Source: Pithys albifrons albifrons
Taxonomy: Eukaryota; Chordata; Aves; Passeriformes; Thamnophilidae
Direction of reading: 5' to 3'
DNA length: 64,000 bases
Assembly: GCF_047495875.1 (NCBI RefSeq)
Contig: NC_092497.1
Location: forward strand, 3,543,437-3,607,436
Every line of letters begins with the position of its first letter. The stretch's first letter is position 1. Below the pieces are notes generated by a model. It was not told the DNA's origin, did no database searches, and saw nothing but the letters and a program-made list of their open reading frames with translations. The translations under genes were made by a program, and so were the position numbers. Positions 26,122-38,912 of this stretch are shown here, in pieces.

Positions 26122-27296
26122 TTAATCTGCTTGAAGCATGAAGGGACTCATGGTGCTTGCTTTGGGTGTTGGGTTTTTTTGTTTGTTTTTTTTTGTTTGT
26201 TTGGTTTGGTTTGGTTGGTTTGTTTTGGTTTTTTTTTTCCTTATTATTTTTTAAATAAAATTTAATTTACTTTTAGATTAAAATTTTAAAAAAACGAAAC
26301 AACAAACCCAAAAATCTAGACCAAACACATTTGTCTTGTTGAGTCAATGACACCTTAAGAGGAAGTGAACAGAATTTGCATTGACAGCAAAACAAGACAG
26401 GCATTCTCTGGGGAAAAGGGAAATTTGCACTCTTTCTTATTACATTCTTATGGAGTTCAGTCTTACATCACTTCATAATCACATCTGCTTAATTAGTGCT
26501 TCAGTTTGGGACTCTTCAGTATGAAAAGTAATCTTCCAAATCTTGTACACCCTGCTAAGCCACAGAGTTGGCCAGAGTTGCAAGACATTATAAGTAACCT
26601 GCACATGTAACCTGCTCCCTTTCAAATACCTCATCAATCTGGAAGCTACACTCCCCATATGTCTCTTCTGCCAATTCGTTTTAACTGTCAAAGAGGTTAT
26701 TTTCAAAGGACTCGAGTGACAGCTCAGAAATCCATCTTGGTGGATTGGCAGGGCCTGGAAACTGTGTATCTGAACTGTATAGAGGTCAGACGTTTAATTT
26801 CATGCGGGTTTCCATGATTTATACATGCTCCAGCTCTTGATACAGAGCAGTCTGTGCTTCCTCTGTTTTTCAGGATGTAATGCCTGCCTAGGGATTGCTC
26901 CCTTCTGCATGGCATGTACAATTGCAAGGCACAATGCCAGTGATAAAAGAGATAAATACACAAATATTAATCTTATACTGAAAGGGGCAAAACGGAGGTG
27001 TCCTGTCTGATAAAAGGACATTCCTTGTCAAGCATTTACAGGACATTCCTCTGGTTGGTTTTTAGAGCAGCATCAATGGGCAAAGGTGAAATCAGCCCTT
27101 GGTATAGACAAAGGAACTTGACTGATAAGAGAGAAAGAATGAATTCACAAGGAATTTCTTCTGAGACATAGCAATGCTTTACAACACTAACGTGTTTCAT
27201 TGTATTCTAGCATGTTTATTTTCTGGACTAAAAGGAGAAATTTTAGAAAGACACAGAAAGTTGTTTGACTCCTGGAATTTCAAAGGAAGGAACCAA
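26122..27296. other. unclassified DNA with a GT-rich run
   Basis: A T/G-rich low-complexity run (GTTTGTTT and GGTTTGGTTTGG words) spans about 26166-26250, just after the CR1 fragment. The rest is complex sequence without a supported gene. Confidence 0.5.
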
Positions 27297-27366
27297 GCCC
27301 ATGGCAGAGGACCTGGAACTAGATGATCTTTAATGTCCCTTCCAACCCAAACCATTCTATGATTTT
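27297..27366 (+). mobile_element. CR1 3' tip
   Basis: About 70 bp remains: CCCATGGCAGAGGACCTGGA, an ACTAGATGATCTTTAATG block, then TCCCTTCCAACCCAAACCAT and one ATTCTATG octamer. It is in sense on the plus strand. Confidence 0.9.
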
Positions 27367-27645
27367 TGAGTTACTAACTTTGCCTCACTCCACACAGTGT
27401 AATACCCTTCTTATTCCTGTGTTGCTTCCCCCATCCAACATACTCAGACCTAGGAACAGTCAGAAGAATTCAAAGGTGGCTTCCAAACTTGGCCTGGAAA
27501 CACTAAAAGACCAAAAAAGCTGTCCGGGACATGTCAAAAAATTTACTTTTGAGATCAGCAGAATGTTTCCATTCCAGAAATGCTCAGACATTAGGCAAAT
27601 TTTGGAAGAGGGAGGGAAAGGGGTGGTATTGGTGGGTAGGGTTTT
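27367..27645. other. unclassified intergenic DNA
   Basis: No gene or repeat was recognised between the CR1 tip and the GTTT tract. Confidence 0.5.
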
Positions 27646-27690
27646 TTGGTGTTTGTTTGTTTGTTTGTTTGCTTGTTTTTGTTTTGTTTA
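27646..27690 (+). repeat. (GTTT)n microsatellite, short
   Basis: GTTT repeats with one GCTT variant, about 40 bp, grade into TTTTGTTTTG. The adjoining frames rich in Phe, Val and Cys are repeat artefacts. Confidence 0.9.
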
Positions 27691-30600
27691 ATCTTCCTAT
27701 TTCCTTTTTCCTTAATCTTATTCACTGTGATCTTGTATGTTGGCCTATAACACGGAGGATTCTCTATGGAATGCTATACCAAATCTTGCAGAGTGAAGAA
27801 CCACCAGACTCAAAATACCTCATTTCTGCAAACTTCATACACCACCTGTGTCTTTGTGCCTCACATAATTGCAGCTCTTGAAGGATTATTCTCTCCAATC
27901 CAGACTGACAGAAGCCTTCTTGCCTTGGCAAAATGACAAAGTTATCTATATGTCTTTGCTTTTTTAATGACTTGAAAAATTAAACTGCTTTCCATCTTGA
28001 TTATTTGCCCTTTAGAAACTTGTATAATAAAAGGCAGTAATATAAATGGAACCAATATGTTGACTTTCAGCATCTCTACTTGATTTCACAATTATTTCCC
28101 TATTATTGACAGAGCTGCCTTTTTTTTTTTCTTCCCACCTGTGTAGCTTGCCTTATCACTTGGGGATGATGGAAGAGGAGAATCCAAGAATGTAAGAAAG
28201 ATACATTCTCTTGTATTTTCAAAAAAAAAATACTGGTAGTGTTTGTAGCAGACCAAAGAGACATGAGCCAGCCCAGACAATATTTGCTTTGCAACACAGG
28301 TAAGTCATGTATGCACTGATAAACTCAAACCTTCCCTTGGCTTTCCCTTAAGCTCCCAGTGATTTAGAGGCTCCAGATGAATTTTCTGCTAGTCAAACTA
28401 ACCCAGCAAAAGGATAAACATCTCACAGCAACTGTTTGCACAAGGTGGTTGACGGAGCACAAATACAGTTTTATCAATCTCGAGTGTCCTTCTACACCAC
28501 TCTTTGGCTCGTGACTGCCTTTGTGTTGACTTCCCAGGTCATTGGAAGGGTGTATGACTCTTGGTGATTACTCTTTCAGCACACCCACCAACAACCTGAC
28601 ATCCACACAGGATGATGAGACCACTTTCAATTTCTGTCCTAATGTCTAAAACATCACTATCCACTAAGGACTAAGCAGCAGTGAGATTCCTTCATTACAT
28701 CCAAATAGCTGTTCTACACAGCTGGTTATTGTAGTAGTGGAGAAAGAAGGAAGAATTCTATTTCTGTCTCCCATTTAAACTCTCACAGGTGTACAATACT
28801 GTCATATTGATTGCAAATAGCACCTGCACCAAAAGGTGGTGCTCTGGCTAAATGGTTGTTTGTGTAAGGTTGCTGGGTGGGAGATTGTGCAGTGAGTCCT
28901 GCCTGTGTGGATTTGCACTGTCTTTGTGCACCATCCCAATTCATTAACTATGGTAATATCAGCAGTCAGCAGATGTCACCACACATTTAGGTTTATGGGA
29001 AGCCATAGTCATTTTCATCTCTTTCAGCTCCAAGCATTTCCTTTTCCCCTTTGTAGGTGGTCAAAATAGAGCTTTATGTCCGTTTTAACAATCCAAGAAC
29101 ATCTGTAAAATGTTTATGCCACGCTTGAAAACAGAGCAGGGGAGAAACCTAAAAACTAAGAGCTCACAATACCATATTAGAATACCCTGTATTTCACTGG
29201 AGCCTTCTGAACTTTCTTTGGAGCAGTTAACCAGATCAACCATCCCACATCAGAATGTATCCCAGCAGGGAGAAATATTCCTGAAAACTCAACTTATTCC
29301 TGCACATAGTGTTAAACTCAAAGTGATAGGCAGGCAACTTCTTTCCTCTCTCTTCTTGGTGCAGATACAGGTATATTTTCTTCAAAGAAATTAAGTTCAA
29401 AGCAAAGAACAAAGTTGAGCTGGACAGTGTCCCATTCTACTCAGAGAGTTCATCCTGTGCCAGGCAGACTGATTCCTTGCTGTCTTTGCAGTTGTGATGT
29501 GATTATAAACCAAAAGAATAAATGAGTGAGGCATACATGATATGTTATATCATGTAATATCTCACAAGCACAGTCAATAAAGTATAAAATAAGCAACCTT
29601 TCTCCCAGCTCATGTATCCTTAGCATAGGAGTGCAGTATACAAGTGTACTGCTTAGATAGATTTGCATACAGATGGCAGACAATTTGCTGTTTCAAAATA
29701 CTGAATCCTGTATTTTCCACAAATTTCAGCTGAACAGGCAGTTCTCATCCTCCATACTACATGGAGGTGAAGTAATGACACCTTCTCTTTTCCCTGCATT
29801 TCCGGGTATCATGGCTTGTTGCAGAGACTCAAGCAGTACAAAATCATTTCACCAAAATGCCATAGACTATAAAATTCCTCTCTCCATTTCATAAAAGAAA
29901 TGAAAGGGGTCTCCACTGTCTTTGTAAATGGCAGTCCCCCATCAAAAGCAGAGACTGTGGACAAGGTAGAAGATGCTTTTCATTTTTTTCTTCTCAGCAC
30001 AGGTAAAATGAAGTCAATGGAGCCAATTTACTCCCTTTGACCATACTGAACTTAAAGCAACAAGAGGCAAATGCAAGACTATGTTCAATACATATTTACG
30101 GGTTCATTCACACTGAGAGGCATTTCATGTGCAAAATTTGAGAAAGTAATCCACAGCAAACAGCCACAAAGTAGAATGAAAAATATATAGTAGGATTATC
30201 CATCAGCTGGAAAATTTACTTTTGTTTATGGAAACAATATATTATAGGAATTACCCAAATCCACAGAGTTCATGATTATTATTAATGGCATTAAGCAATA
30301 CATTCTGTACATTGTAGATTGTAAAACTGGCCCTTTGCCAACCAGTTACCTACTGGAAGACTCATTATAACACAGGATTAATTCAGTTCTTTGGAAAAGA
30401 GCTCAGGCAAGTGAGTTTTCAGACAGCAGGATAAAAAAAATAAGTGGATTGCATTAAGAAAAATATTTCTGTTTGTCCAAAGAAAGGTTTTTATTGTTTT
30501 GTTTTGTTTTTTCTTTTATTCCTTTGGATTCCTACAACTGAAAAATGAAGGCAAATGTGGTTTAGCATTCAGCTTATTTTGTGAGGGAGCCCACAAACTG

Positions 30601-33600
30601 TAAGGAAAACACTACACGACAGCAAAGCTCTCACGTCTTCTTTCTTTCTCTCTTTGAATTATATTATAGATTTTGTGTTCATGAAAGGAGATTAAAGATA
30701 AAGGCAAAAGGCTTTCTTAAAACACACAATCCCACAGAAGGAAAGAAAATCAAATCCCTCGCTATTTTTCTCTCCACTTTTCTCAAAACCTGTGGAGTCT
30801 GGCTCATGACTTTTAAGTGTCTGGGCTTGGTGGAACTGTGGACGGGCAGAAACTGAAAATACAGACAGCTGACCCAGGAACCCAGAAACAGAAACAAGAA
30901 CCAGCTTTGTTGGTGCTTCAAGGTGCTGCTGTCTCTTATGCTCTCCTCTCCTCTGTTCAGCTAGTGCCAGCTCACAGTTGTTTCCCAGTAAAATCAAGCA
31001 AGTAAATGACAGTGGCATGATGCAGTTTCTCCACCCTATCCTGCTTGGATTACTCTCCTTGTACTACCATTCTTGCAGCCAAGTGCTGAATCTTTCCAAG
31101 GAAGAGATTTAAGGCAAGAAGGTGGCAGAGTGGCTTAAATTTACTTCTCAGTGGGCTCAGAGCCCACACAATATCTGTTCTGGCTCAACTGATGGGCAGA
31201 AACTCATGGAGCAGCAGTGACTTCCACAGGGGCCCTCAGTTTCATTCCTTTTGCATTTCCCACATCCCTTTGCCTCTGATGCCTGCCCTGTCTACCTCTG
31301 TATGTGAGAATCGTGTTTTCCTATGTGTTTCTGCAAAGTGCCTAGCTCTTTGCTGATGACTCGATTTCTAATCCATGGTGACCTTTAAGCCAGCAGAATC
31401 ATCAGCACAGCCACAGTTTTATTTGCATTAATGTTAAATAGTGTGTACAGAAGCAAAAGGAACCCTGCATATAATATGGTTTTTTTTTCTCTTTTCTTTC
31501 GAAAGGTTAAATTAGTATACATGTAATGGAATCTCTATGGTTTTCACTTAATCTGCTACAGAGCTTGAACTTTTGTCTCTTCGTCCAAAGGGAGAAAAAT
31601 CAATAGTATCATACTGATACACAAGAAACTTTATTAAAGAAGCCTTGGGCATCTCCCCAACCTCACCCTATCAAGCTGGCTTGCTAATTGGTTTGCAACA
31701 GTGTGGCTGCCATGAAAATTTCCCAGGTCTGTCTTATGAAAATCTGGCTTTATCAGCATCAAGAACACAAACAGCCAGGGAAGTGGGCAAAGGTCGCTTC
31801 CTCATTGTTGGGAACAGAAAATGAAGCTTGTTAACATTCTGCTGCTGCTTCTTCTAGAGAGAAAAAAACCACATCAGTGCTGCAGGAAGCTTTCCTCTGG
31901 AGGACTGAACAAAGATGATCAAACTTCTCTCTGCTCACTTCCACTCACCCATCAGGTTTTCAGTGATGGGGAAGCCTGAAAAAAACCTGCCAGACATGTC
32001 ATTTCATACCTGCCTGAAGTCTTTAGTTTGGAGTGCTTCCCTTATTTGTTCATCACAACATAGTCTGTGTCCACTTTACACACCGTCTCTCCTCTTTGCT
32101 GAACCCTGGTATGTTGCTCTACTAAACCAAAGACAGAATCAAAATGACCTGAAAAACATCACTCTATAAGCAAGAATGAATTAAAATGATGTAAAGCTTT
32201 TGCAAGAAATGCCAATTATAGCTGGAAGAGAGGAGAGAGAGAGTATCTGAACTACCCTTGCCACCGAGTTTCAATACTGAAAACAAGAAATGCTTTGGCC
32301 AGATGCAGGAATTTACAGTTATTTTTCTGAGGCAAAAGATGTGACTTTAAGGATGATGTTACCTGACTGAGTTTTTGATAGCAAGAACCTGTAGCAGGTT
32401 CCCTTGTGCCTGTGTAAGGAGGATCACATCACAGGATTCTGTGATGGAAAACATCCCCTGGTACCTTGCTCAATCCATCTGAAAGGCCAGATGAGCAGTA
32501 GAAGGTGTTCAAACCTACTTTTTTTTTTTCCCCTTTGTAATTGTTGAATTCAGAATATGGAGACAAAAATAAGAAATAAGTTTTACCCCTTAATGATGAC
32601 AAGGGACTTCGGCATTCAAGTGAATATGGGGCCACTGCACAAGAGGTGAATGTGGGGATATTCTTGTCTTGAAGACATTGGACTTAAATAGGACTTTTTT
32701 GTTACATGTGCAGTCTTCCATGGTGAAAACTTTTTTGGGTCCACCCACAACCCAGAAATAAATTACTAATCAATCCATGGCATAAAGCTTACCGATGGCA
32801 CTTTCAAACACACAGAAGTTAAACATGGTTCACAGCCACTTTTGGGCCAGACAAATGCCCATTTAATCTCCTGATCACTTTATCCTAATGAAGGGTCTGG
32901 ATAGCTTTGAGGCATTCCCTGTTTGTTTGAGCATGCAGGCACCATGGACTGTAGGAACTCCCTCCGAGGAAAGTGGATTTAGAGCCTGGCTGTTCACAGC
33001 AGCTCCTGTAAACCACATACCCCCACATGGAGAAGTTCTCAAGGTCAAACTGCCTTTAGGGCTGATGTGTGGCCATTCTGTACCTATAGATCTAGTTCAT
33101 GGTCTTAAATCCATCTAGTTGCTTGTGTTGGTTATAACCCTGAAGACTAACTCAAGGATTTCTATCTGTGGTGGTGGTGCTATTGCAGCTAATAAAAGAA
33201 AGTAAACAACTTGTTGCAGAAAGCATATGGAGGAATCAAGAAAGAATAATGCCCAAATGACACCATTTTTGTTCACAGTTGACAATGAAAATATGTTTAA
33301 TTTCTCCAGCCAACTTTCGGAGACTGTTTTCAGCTCTCCCATATTGCAATGGAAGAAAGTTAATTTGGAGAGGAGTTATGCAAAATGTTCTGTCCTGGCT
33401 GGCCCAAGATATTAGACTTCTAAAGGGTCTGTAACTTAAGGAAAAAATCCTCAACTAAACAACTGAGAAAGTGTGAAATATGGTTTCATGAACTAGGTTT
33501 GAAAGAAAAGGAGGATTTAAACACTAAGTTTGATGTATGATCTCTTTCCTTAATATGGACTGGTTGTGTCAAACTACAAAAGTCTCATCTGCTTGTCCTA

Positions 33601-34347
33601 TTCACTTTTCCATTAGCCTACCCAAAGCAATAGATCATCTTAAATTTTCAGAAAGATGAATTTTATGTCATCATTAAAAGAAAGAATATCTGTTTCCAAG
33701 GAGAAAAGGAGATTTTTTCTTTTTGTTCAGGTGATAGAGAAGACACTGGACAGGAAAACAAATTGATTCAGAAGGCCATTGAATTCTACAAATAGCTCAA
33801 ACTGGTAATGATTTGCAGTAGTTCGTTATTATGCTACCAGAATCTGCTGAAATGTCTCTTCCACTACCTCACACACAGATGCACACACTTTAAATACAAT
33901 ATTAAAGATACCCTTGACTAGTAAAGATCCTGTCAAAGTATGCTAATCAAATCCAGCTTTGATTTCATGCTTGCTTTTCTGCTCATCCCAATTGTAAAGC
34001 TAAGCTGTAATTAATACATAAGAGGCTGGTGATTATACAGTATTAGGCTGAACATATAGAGTGAACATACAGCATTAGATTGCATTTCAGTAGATCAGAC
34101 ACTGTAGAGAAATAAGATCAACTCACAAGGTCTGGTAATACCAAGCTGTTAACTTATCTTTGTGACAATCTTGAGTTCTCGCATTGATCTCCTGCTACTG
34201 GTGACATCTTCTGCATCTCTGTGTGTGTACGTACATGTGTGCATGCAAACTAAATAGGTGCTCTTTCCCCTTCATTTTTTCTTTCTTTCTTTTTTTTTAA
34301 TGGTTTTTGGTTCTGGTTTTGGTTTTGGTTTTAAATTCATATGTTTA
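27691..34347. other. unclassified intergenic DNA, repeat-poor
   Basis: The longest stretch (about 6.6 kb) without a transposon that I could recognise. Frames (29110-29394, 30581-30856, 30692-31018, 31915-32169) are short, and none shows a domain or a convincing exon between splice sites. GC-leaning patches lie near 30800-31000 and 32880-33110. Old conserved elements or small exons of a gene outside the window cannot be excluded. Confidence 0.5.
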
Positions 34348-34530
34348 TAGAGTTAGAGAACATTCTGAGTTGAAAGGATCATTGAGTCCAGCTATTGTCC
34401 CTGCACAGGACAGGCTTGAGAATCCCACCATGTCCCTGAAAGCATTGGCCAAACGCTTGTACTTTACCGAGCTTGGAGGCAAGTCCACTACCCTGAGGAG
34501 CCTGTTCCAGTGTCTGACCATCCTCTGAGG
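34348..34530 (-). mobile_element. CR1 3'-end fragment (subfamily different from most others here)
   Basis: The plus strand reads AACATTCTGAGTTGAAAGG, then ATCATTGAGTCCAGC, CCCTGCACAGGACAGGC, GAGAATCCCACCATGTCCCT, GAAAGCATTGGCCAAACGCT and GAGCCTGTTCCAGTGTCTGA. This is the reverse complement of the CR1 type whose terminal part contains 'cctgagttggaagggacccacaaggatc'. The same type occurs at 36.9 kb (plus) and 59.8 kb (minus). Confidence 0.93.
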
Positions 34531-35459
34531 CTACATCACCAGGGAACCATTAGTAGTTCTCTGGAAATGGGCCTGATAAGTGACGACCGTGGCAGAATGA
34601 TGTCCCTCCAGCAAGCAGATCTGCAGTCTGTGCTCACTCCCTGCCTGTCTGCTCAGGAAGAGCCAAGAAGAAGGGCCAAACATGTAGAGGAGTAAACATT
34701 GCAGGATAACCAGGTATCCTACTGCCAAAGGGTACGTGAAAACCAGAGGAGTCCCTTCAGACAGCTTGGCAAGAACCTGTTAAGGTCTTCTTTGTATACA
34801 CCTGCTAGTAGAAAAAGAGAGCTTTCCATAATCTAAAATACTTAGATGTAGAAGAAAGGACATATGACTCTAGGAGAAGTCCTGGGATTCATCATTCAAC
34901 TTTATAGCATAGGAAATAACACTAACTGTGATAAAGAGTGTAAAACTAAGATGAGGAAAAAGTAGCTCCCTATGATCCTGAACCTACTTGTGCTTTCTCT
35001 GCGGTAAATCTGGAGCTATTGCAGTGAAAAGAAATAGAGGTCCAGAATATCAAAGTCAAGTTGGAACCATGAAAACTTAAGCAGTTCATTCTTTGAAGAG
35101 TGTTATGCCTCAAAACAATTTTTTAGTTTAAAAGAATCAAAAAGACACCCAATCAAAACAAACAAACAAGCAAAACCCCACAACTAAGGAAAGGAAGGTT
35201 CTGTGATAGAGAGAGCTTTATTCTGCATGCAGGGACCAATTGCATTTTGCTGCAAAGCCACACAAGAGCAATTCTGTGGTGCTGAGCACAGCCATGTCAT
35301 GGACATTGCACGGCATTTCGCTGCACTGCAACAAGATCACATGTGAAAGCCTAAATTATGCAAATGAAAAGGCTCCACTAATACTGTTGAAATATTCCTG
35401 GAGTGTACACTTGACAACCTCAAAGTACATTTCACACCACTAATGACTTCATCACTAAC
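34531..35459. other. unclassified intergenic DNA
   Basis: No supported gene. An A/C-rich run (CAAACAAACAAGC) at about 35155-35180 is the only low-complexity feature. Confidence 0.5.
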
Positions 35460-35840
35460 ACAATTGTCATGAGTCAAGCAGTTTCCATAGCAACGCCCTA
35501 GTACAGCTGTTTACCCATATAAAGTACTGCACCTACTTAGTTCCATATACAGACAGATCACTAGATTCCTAGGTACTGAAATTGAAATAATTCAATTTTC
35601 AGTGTCTCTCTTTATAAAGTGATTCTGCCAGCTATAGGTATTAGCATATCAATGTGACTTTGACAGGGTCTGCTGCAAAAGACATATTTTGCAGGCACTT
35701 CATGTCAATTAGAGCCCTAACTGTTTCATGGAATAATCATTCCTGCCAGATTAAGGTCAGGCTGCAAGGTAATTTAATTGGTGCCATTATATCTAGGGGG
35801 AAAAAATGCTCTAATAAAGTGCACACACTGTAGCTGCCAG
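35460..35840. promoter_or_regulatory. candidate conserved non-coding / enhancer-like element
   Basis: The stretch is repeat-free and dense in homeodomain-type TAAT/ATTA cores (TGTCAATTAGAGC, GGAATAATCATTCC, GGTAATTTAATTGG, GAAATAATTCAATT), alternating with a TGACTTTGACAGG nuclear-receptor-like word. The GGAATAATCATTCC block is nearly palindromic. Such clusters are typical of vertebrate developmental enhancers. This is pattern-based only: no conservation data were available and AT-rich DNA yields TAAT words by chance. Confidence 0.25.
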
Positions 35841-36904
35841 TGAGGATGTGCTATGCGACATGAAAGGGATTGCCTTCCTAAAGTGTATGGGCAAACCATT
35901 TAGAGAGAAAGAAATATAAGATGGAAACAACTTCAGATGCTTTGCTTTCAACAAAATTTCAGTGTGTTTGACCAAGGGGGAAATTTTGTTTCACTTGAAG
36001 TGGTACTACTCACAAGGGAGAAAGCACTGAAGAAAAATAAATAAGAATTAAAAAAAAAGAAAAATCCCCTCACTCTGTGCAGTTCTTCTTATCTTCTTTG
36101 GAATGATAAACACTTTAATTAAAAATCTGTAAAAATCAAAACAAAGACTCTTTTTTCCCAGGGCTCTAAGGGCTGGGATGTAGGAGGCCAGGCAGGAACT
36201 TCCTTAGCCTCCCCCTGGGGAGCAGGACCTGCAGAATTGTACTCTCCTCCTGCGGAAACATTCAGCCAACAACTTCTTTCACGAGCAGCATGAGTCCAGT
36301 TTCCTATGGAGTCAGGTAGATTATCCTCTAAATTTTCCCTACCTTTGCATAATTCAGCTTCTCACACTTTTTCCTGAGACTCCTTTCCTCCTGCAAGAGG
36401 CAGGTCCTGGGATTCCCAGTTTAAAACGGCACAACATGACCATATGTCAATGCGGGTGTGAGAATGCCAAGTGTGCAGCATTAGGGTATGCCTCCTTCTA
36501 GCCTGAAAATGACAATAATTCAGAAAGGTTTTGTTTCTCCAGATCATGATTTTCACAGTTTCTTTTTCCTTTTTTCTTTTTTTTTTTTTTTAAATAGATT
36601 TTTCTTGAAGCACATGTGTTTTTTTTTCTCTACTGTCTAAAGCCAACCAAAATTTTAAGGAGACTCACAGATGGATGGTGCAGAATGTTTTCCAATATGA
36701 GCTTATAACAGAGGAAAACAATGAGAGAAAAAGATTCTTAGCTCTGTATCCCCATCCCATGATGACTTACCTAATGTCAACAAACTTGCAACCACTGTCA
36801 CCATTCTGAGCTTACACTCTTGCTTGGCAAAACAGCAGAGGGGGAGTTATCTGCCTTCAAACTGAGTTCCTTCTCATGGAATTGTCCATGCCAGAGCTGT
36901 TCTG
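35841..36904. other. unclassified intergenic DNA
   Basis: Poly-A and poly-T runs occur near 36050 and 36575. A less AT-rich patch at 36160-36260 has no recognisable identity. No gene is supported. Confidence 0.5.
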
Positions 36905-36971
36905 TGCAGGGCCAGGAGTTGGATTTTGATGATCCCACTGGGACCCTTCCAACTCAGGATATTCTGTGATC
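36905..36971 (+). mobile_element. CR1 3' tip
   Basis: GCAGGGCCAGGAGTTGGATT, a TTGATGATCCCACTGGGACC block, then CTTCCAACTCAGGATATTCT and a GTGATC remnant. This is the sense-strand end of the same CR1 type found antisense at 34.3 and 59.8 kb ('tccaactcaggatattctatg'). Confidence 0.88.
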
Positions 36972-38059
36972 AGCATTGTGGTCATAGCCCCACTCTAAAT
37001 ACTAGTACAGCAGAGATTAAGTCAGCTGAAGAATATATGGTGTTAATCAAAGGCTCAAGGCAGTTTTAGAGTTATCTTAATTGCCTCATTTTCACAGACT
37101 TCATCTAGGCTGCAATCATTTAAATAATTTGAGGATATTTATAAAATATTGGGACAGGTTCAAGAACAACAGAGGAAAGTTTAGTTTGATTCTATGTAAC
37201 ACAAACTGTTTACAATATCTTTGTAAGTAGACTTCAAACTGTAGCTTTTATGTGGCACTATTTTTTTTTTAAAGGAAAAATCATATTTATAAACTGCAGT
37301 TTCAGAGTGGTAAATTCTGCATCCCTAGAATGTTTTTTCTTTTTTTGTGATTCTACCATGAAACAGAACATTGTGTGCTTAGAGTTGCTCTAATGATGTT
37401 GTGATGTGAAAACAGATCATGATAAACTCAAAAAACGAGAAAAGAATGAAAGTTTTCTTATTTTCTGAATGGGAAATACACACATATATATTTATATATA
37501 ACATAGGATATGTTGGCAAACCAGAACAGTTTTACAAAATCAAAGCAATGGAAATAGATCAGATTCTGAGTGCTTTGAATTTCCTATGAATTGCTCAAAA
37601 CTCTCTATTCATTATTACTATTTCCTCTTACCTTCCACTCAGGCTTACAGTGGAAGTATTTAAGAAAGATATACGGAAGATTTTTTCCTGCTATGAATAT
37701 TACATAATCTAACTGAATTAAGGTCAAGCAAAGGTAGATTATAAATGGAAATGAAAGTTTTTGTCATTATTCTTTTCCTTCAAATATGTCTGCTAGAATA
37801 TTTTGGTTCAGCATCCCATTTGGACACGTTTGATCAGCCATAAATTATCCATTAAAATCTCCATTAATCCCATTACAAATGGATACCTTCTTTTGGTTCA
37901 GCCTTGGTCATTAATGCAGGAACACAGGTAAGGGGGTGAGAGACAGCTCTAGATTTAAGGGTTAAGAAGCTCAAAGTTCTTTGACCAATTTTTTTATCAA
38001 CATGAAGGGCTTCACGGTTCCAGGGTGATAGATATTGCAGCCACTAGCCAATAAATTAT
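36972..38059. other. unclassified intergenic DNA
   Basis: AT-rich, with a TATA-type simple run near 37484-37500. At 37840-37880 three ATTA/TTAATC-type words lie close together. No gene is supported. Confidence 0.5.
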
Positions 38060-38615
38060 AGAATCACCTATTTTGGAAAAGACATTTAAGGTCATCAAGT
38101 CCTACCATAACTCTAACATTGCAAAGCCCACCACTAACCCATGTACCCAAGCATCACAACTATATAGCTTTTAAATTCTTCCAGGGATGGAGACTCCGCC
38201 ACTGCTCTGGACAGGGGGTTCCTAGACTTGGTAACCCTTTCCATGAAGAAATTTTCCTTAATGTCCAACCTAAAACTCCCCTGACACAGCTTGAGACCAC
38301 TTCCTTTCCTCCTGTCCCTTGTTCCCTGGGAGCAGAGCCTGACCCCCGCCAGCACCCCCTTCCTGTCAAGGAGTTGCAGAGAGTGAGAAAGTCCCCCCTG
38401 AGCCTCCTTTTCTCCAGGCTGAGCCCCCCCAGCTCCCTCAGCTGCTCCTACTGCTCCAGCCCCTTCCCAGCTCCATTCCCTTCCCTGGACATGCTCCAGC
38501 TCCTCCATGTCTCTCCTGTCTGAGGGGCCCAGAACTGCCCCAGCACTGGAGGTGCCTCAGCAGTGCCAGCACAGGGACAGGCGCTGCCCTGGTCCTGCTG
38601 CTACACTATTGCTGA
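38060..38615 (-). mobile_element. CR1 3'-UTR part of an internally deleted copy
   Basis: The plus strand runs from TAGAATCACCTATTTTGG (3' end) through ATTCTTCCAGGGATGGAGAC, CCTGACACAGCTTGAGACCA, TCCTTTTCTCCAGGCTGAGC and GGGGCCCAGAACTGCCCCAG to TGGTCCTGCTGCTACACTAT. This is a continuous reverse-complement CR1 tail plus the end of ORF2. It is one of the longer tails in the window. Plus-strand frames rich in Pro/Ser here (38119-38523) are antisense artefacts. The same copy probably continues at 38650. Confidence 0.95.
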
Positions 38616-38649
38616 AACAAAGATGTTCATGAAACAGCCATGAGCAGCC

Positions 38650-38912
38650 ACTTTCTCCACTTGTCCTGCTGTGGGAAATGGTGTCAAAGGCTTTGCTAAA
38701 TTTCAGGTAGACAATATGCATAGACTTTCCTTCATCCATTAAATAGGTCACCTTGCCATAGAAGTCAATCAGGTTGGTCAAACAGGACCCGGACTTCCAT
38801 AAACCAAGGCTGAACTTATTCCCTGGTTGTCCTGCATGTGACACATGATGGTACTTAAGATGATCTTCTCCATGCCCTTTCCTGGCACTGAGGTCAGATG
38901 TATCAGTGTATA
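38650..38912 (-). mobile_element. CR1 reverse-transcriptase part of the same copy
   Basis: The minus frame 38557-38937 contains a TYLMDEGKSMHIVYLKFSKA stretch followed by FDTISHS, the RT block that precedes the PQGS and FADD blocks in CR1 ORF2. Those two blocks are missing. The sequence jumps from the end of ORF2 (38615) to this upstream block, so roughly the middle of the RT domain is deleted. The orientation and order agree with the 3' part at 38060-38615, which supports a single copy with an internal deletion. Confidence 0.9.

Noticed and set aside
30581..31018. Overlapping ORFs on both strands that could be an exon cluster
   Set aside because: Openness on both strands with no recognisable domain points to composition, not coding.
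38119..38523. 134-codon Pro/Ser-rich plus-strand ORF
   Set aside because: It lies antisense over a CR1 3' UTR/ORF2 end. Such frames recur wherever this CR1 segment occurs.
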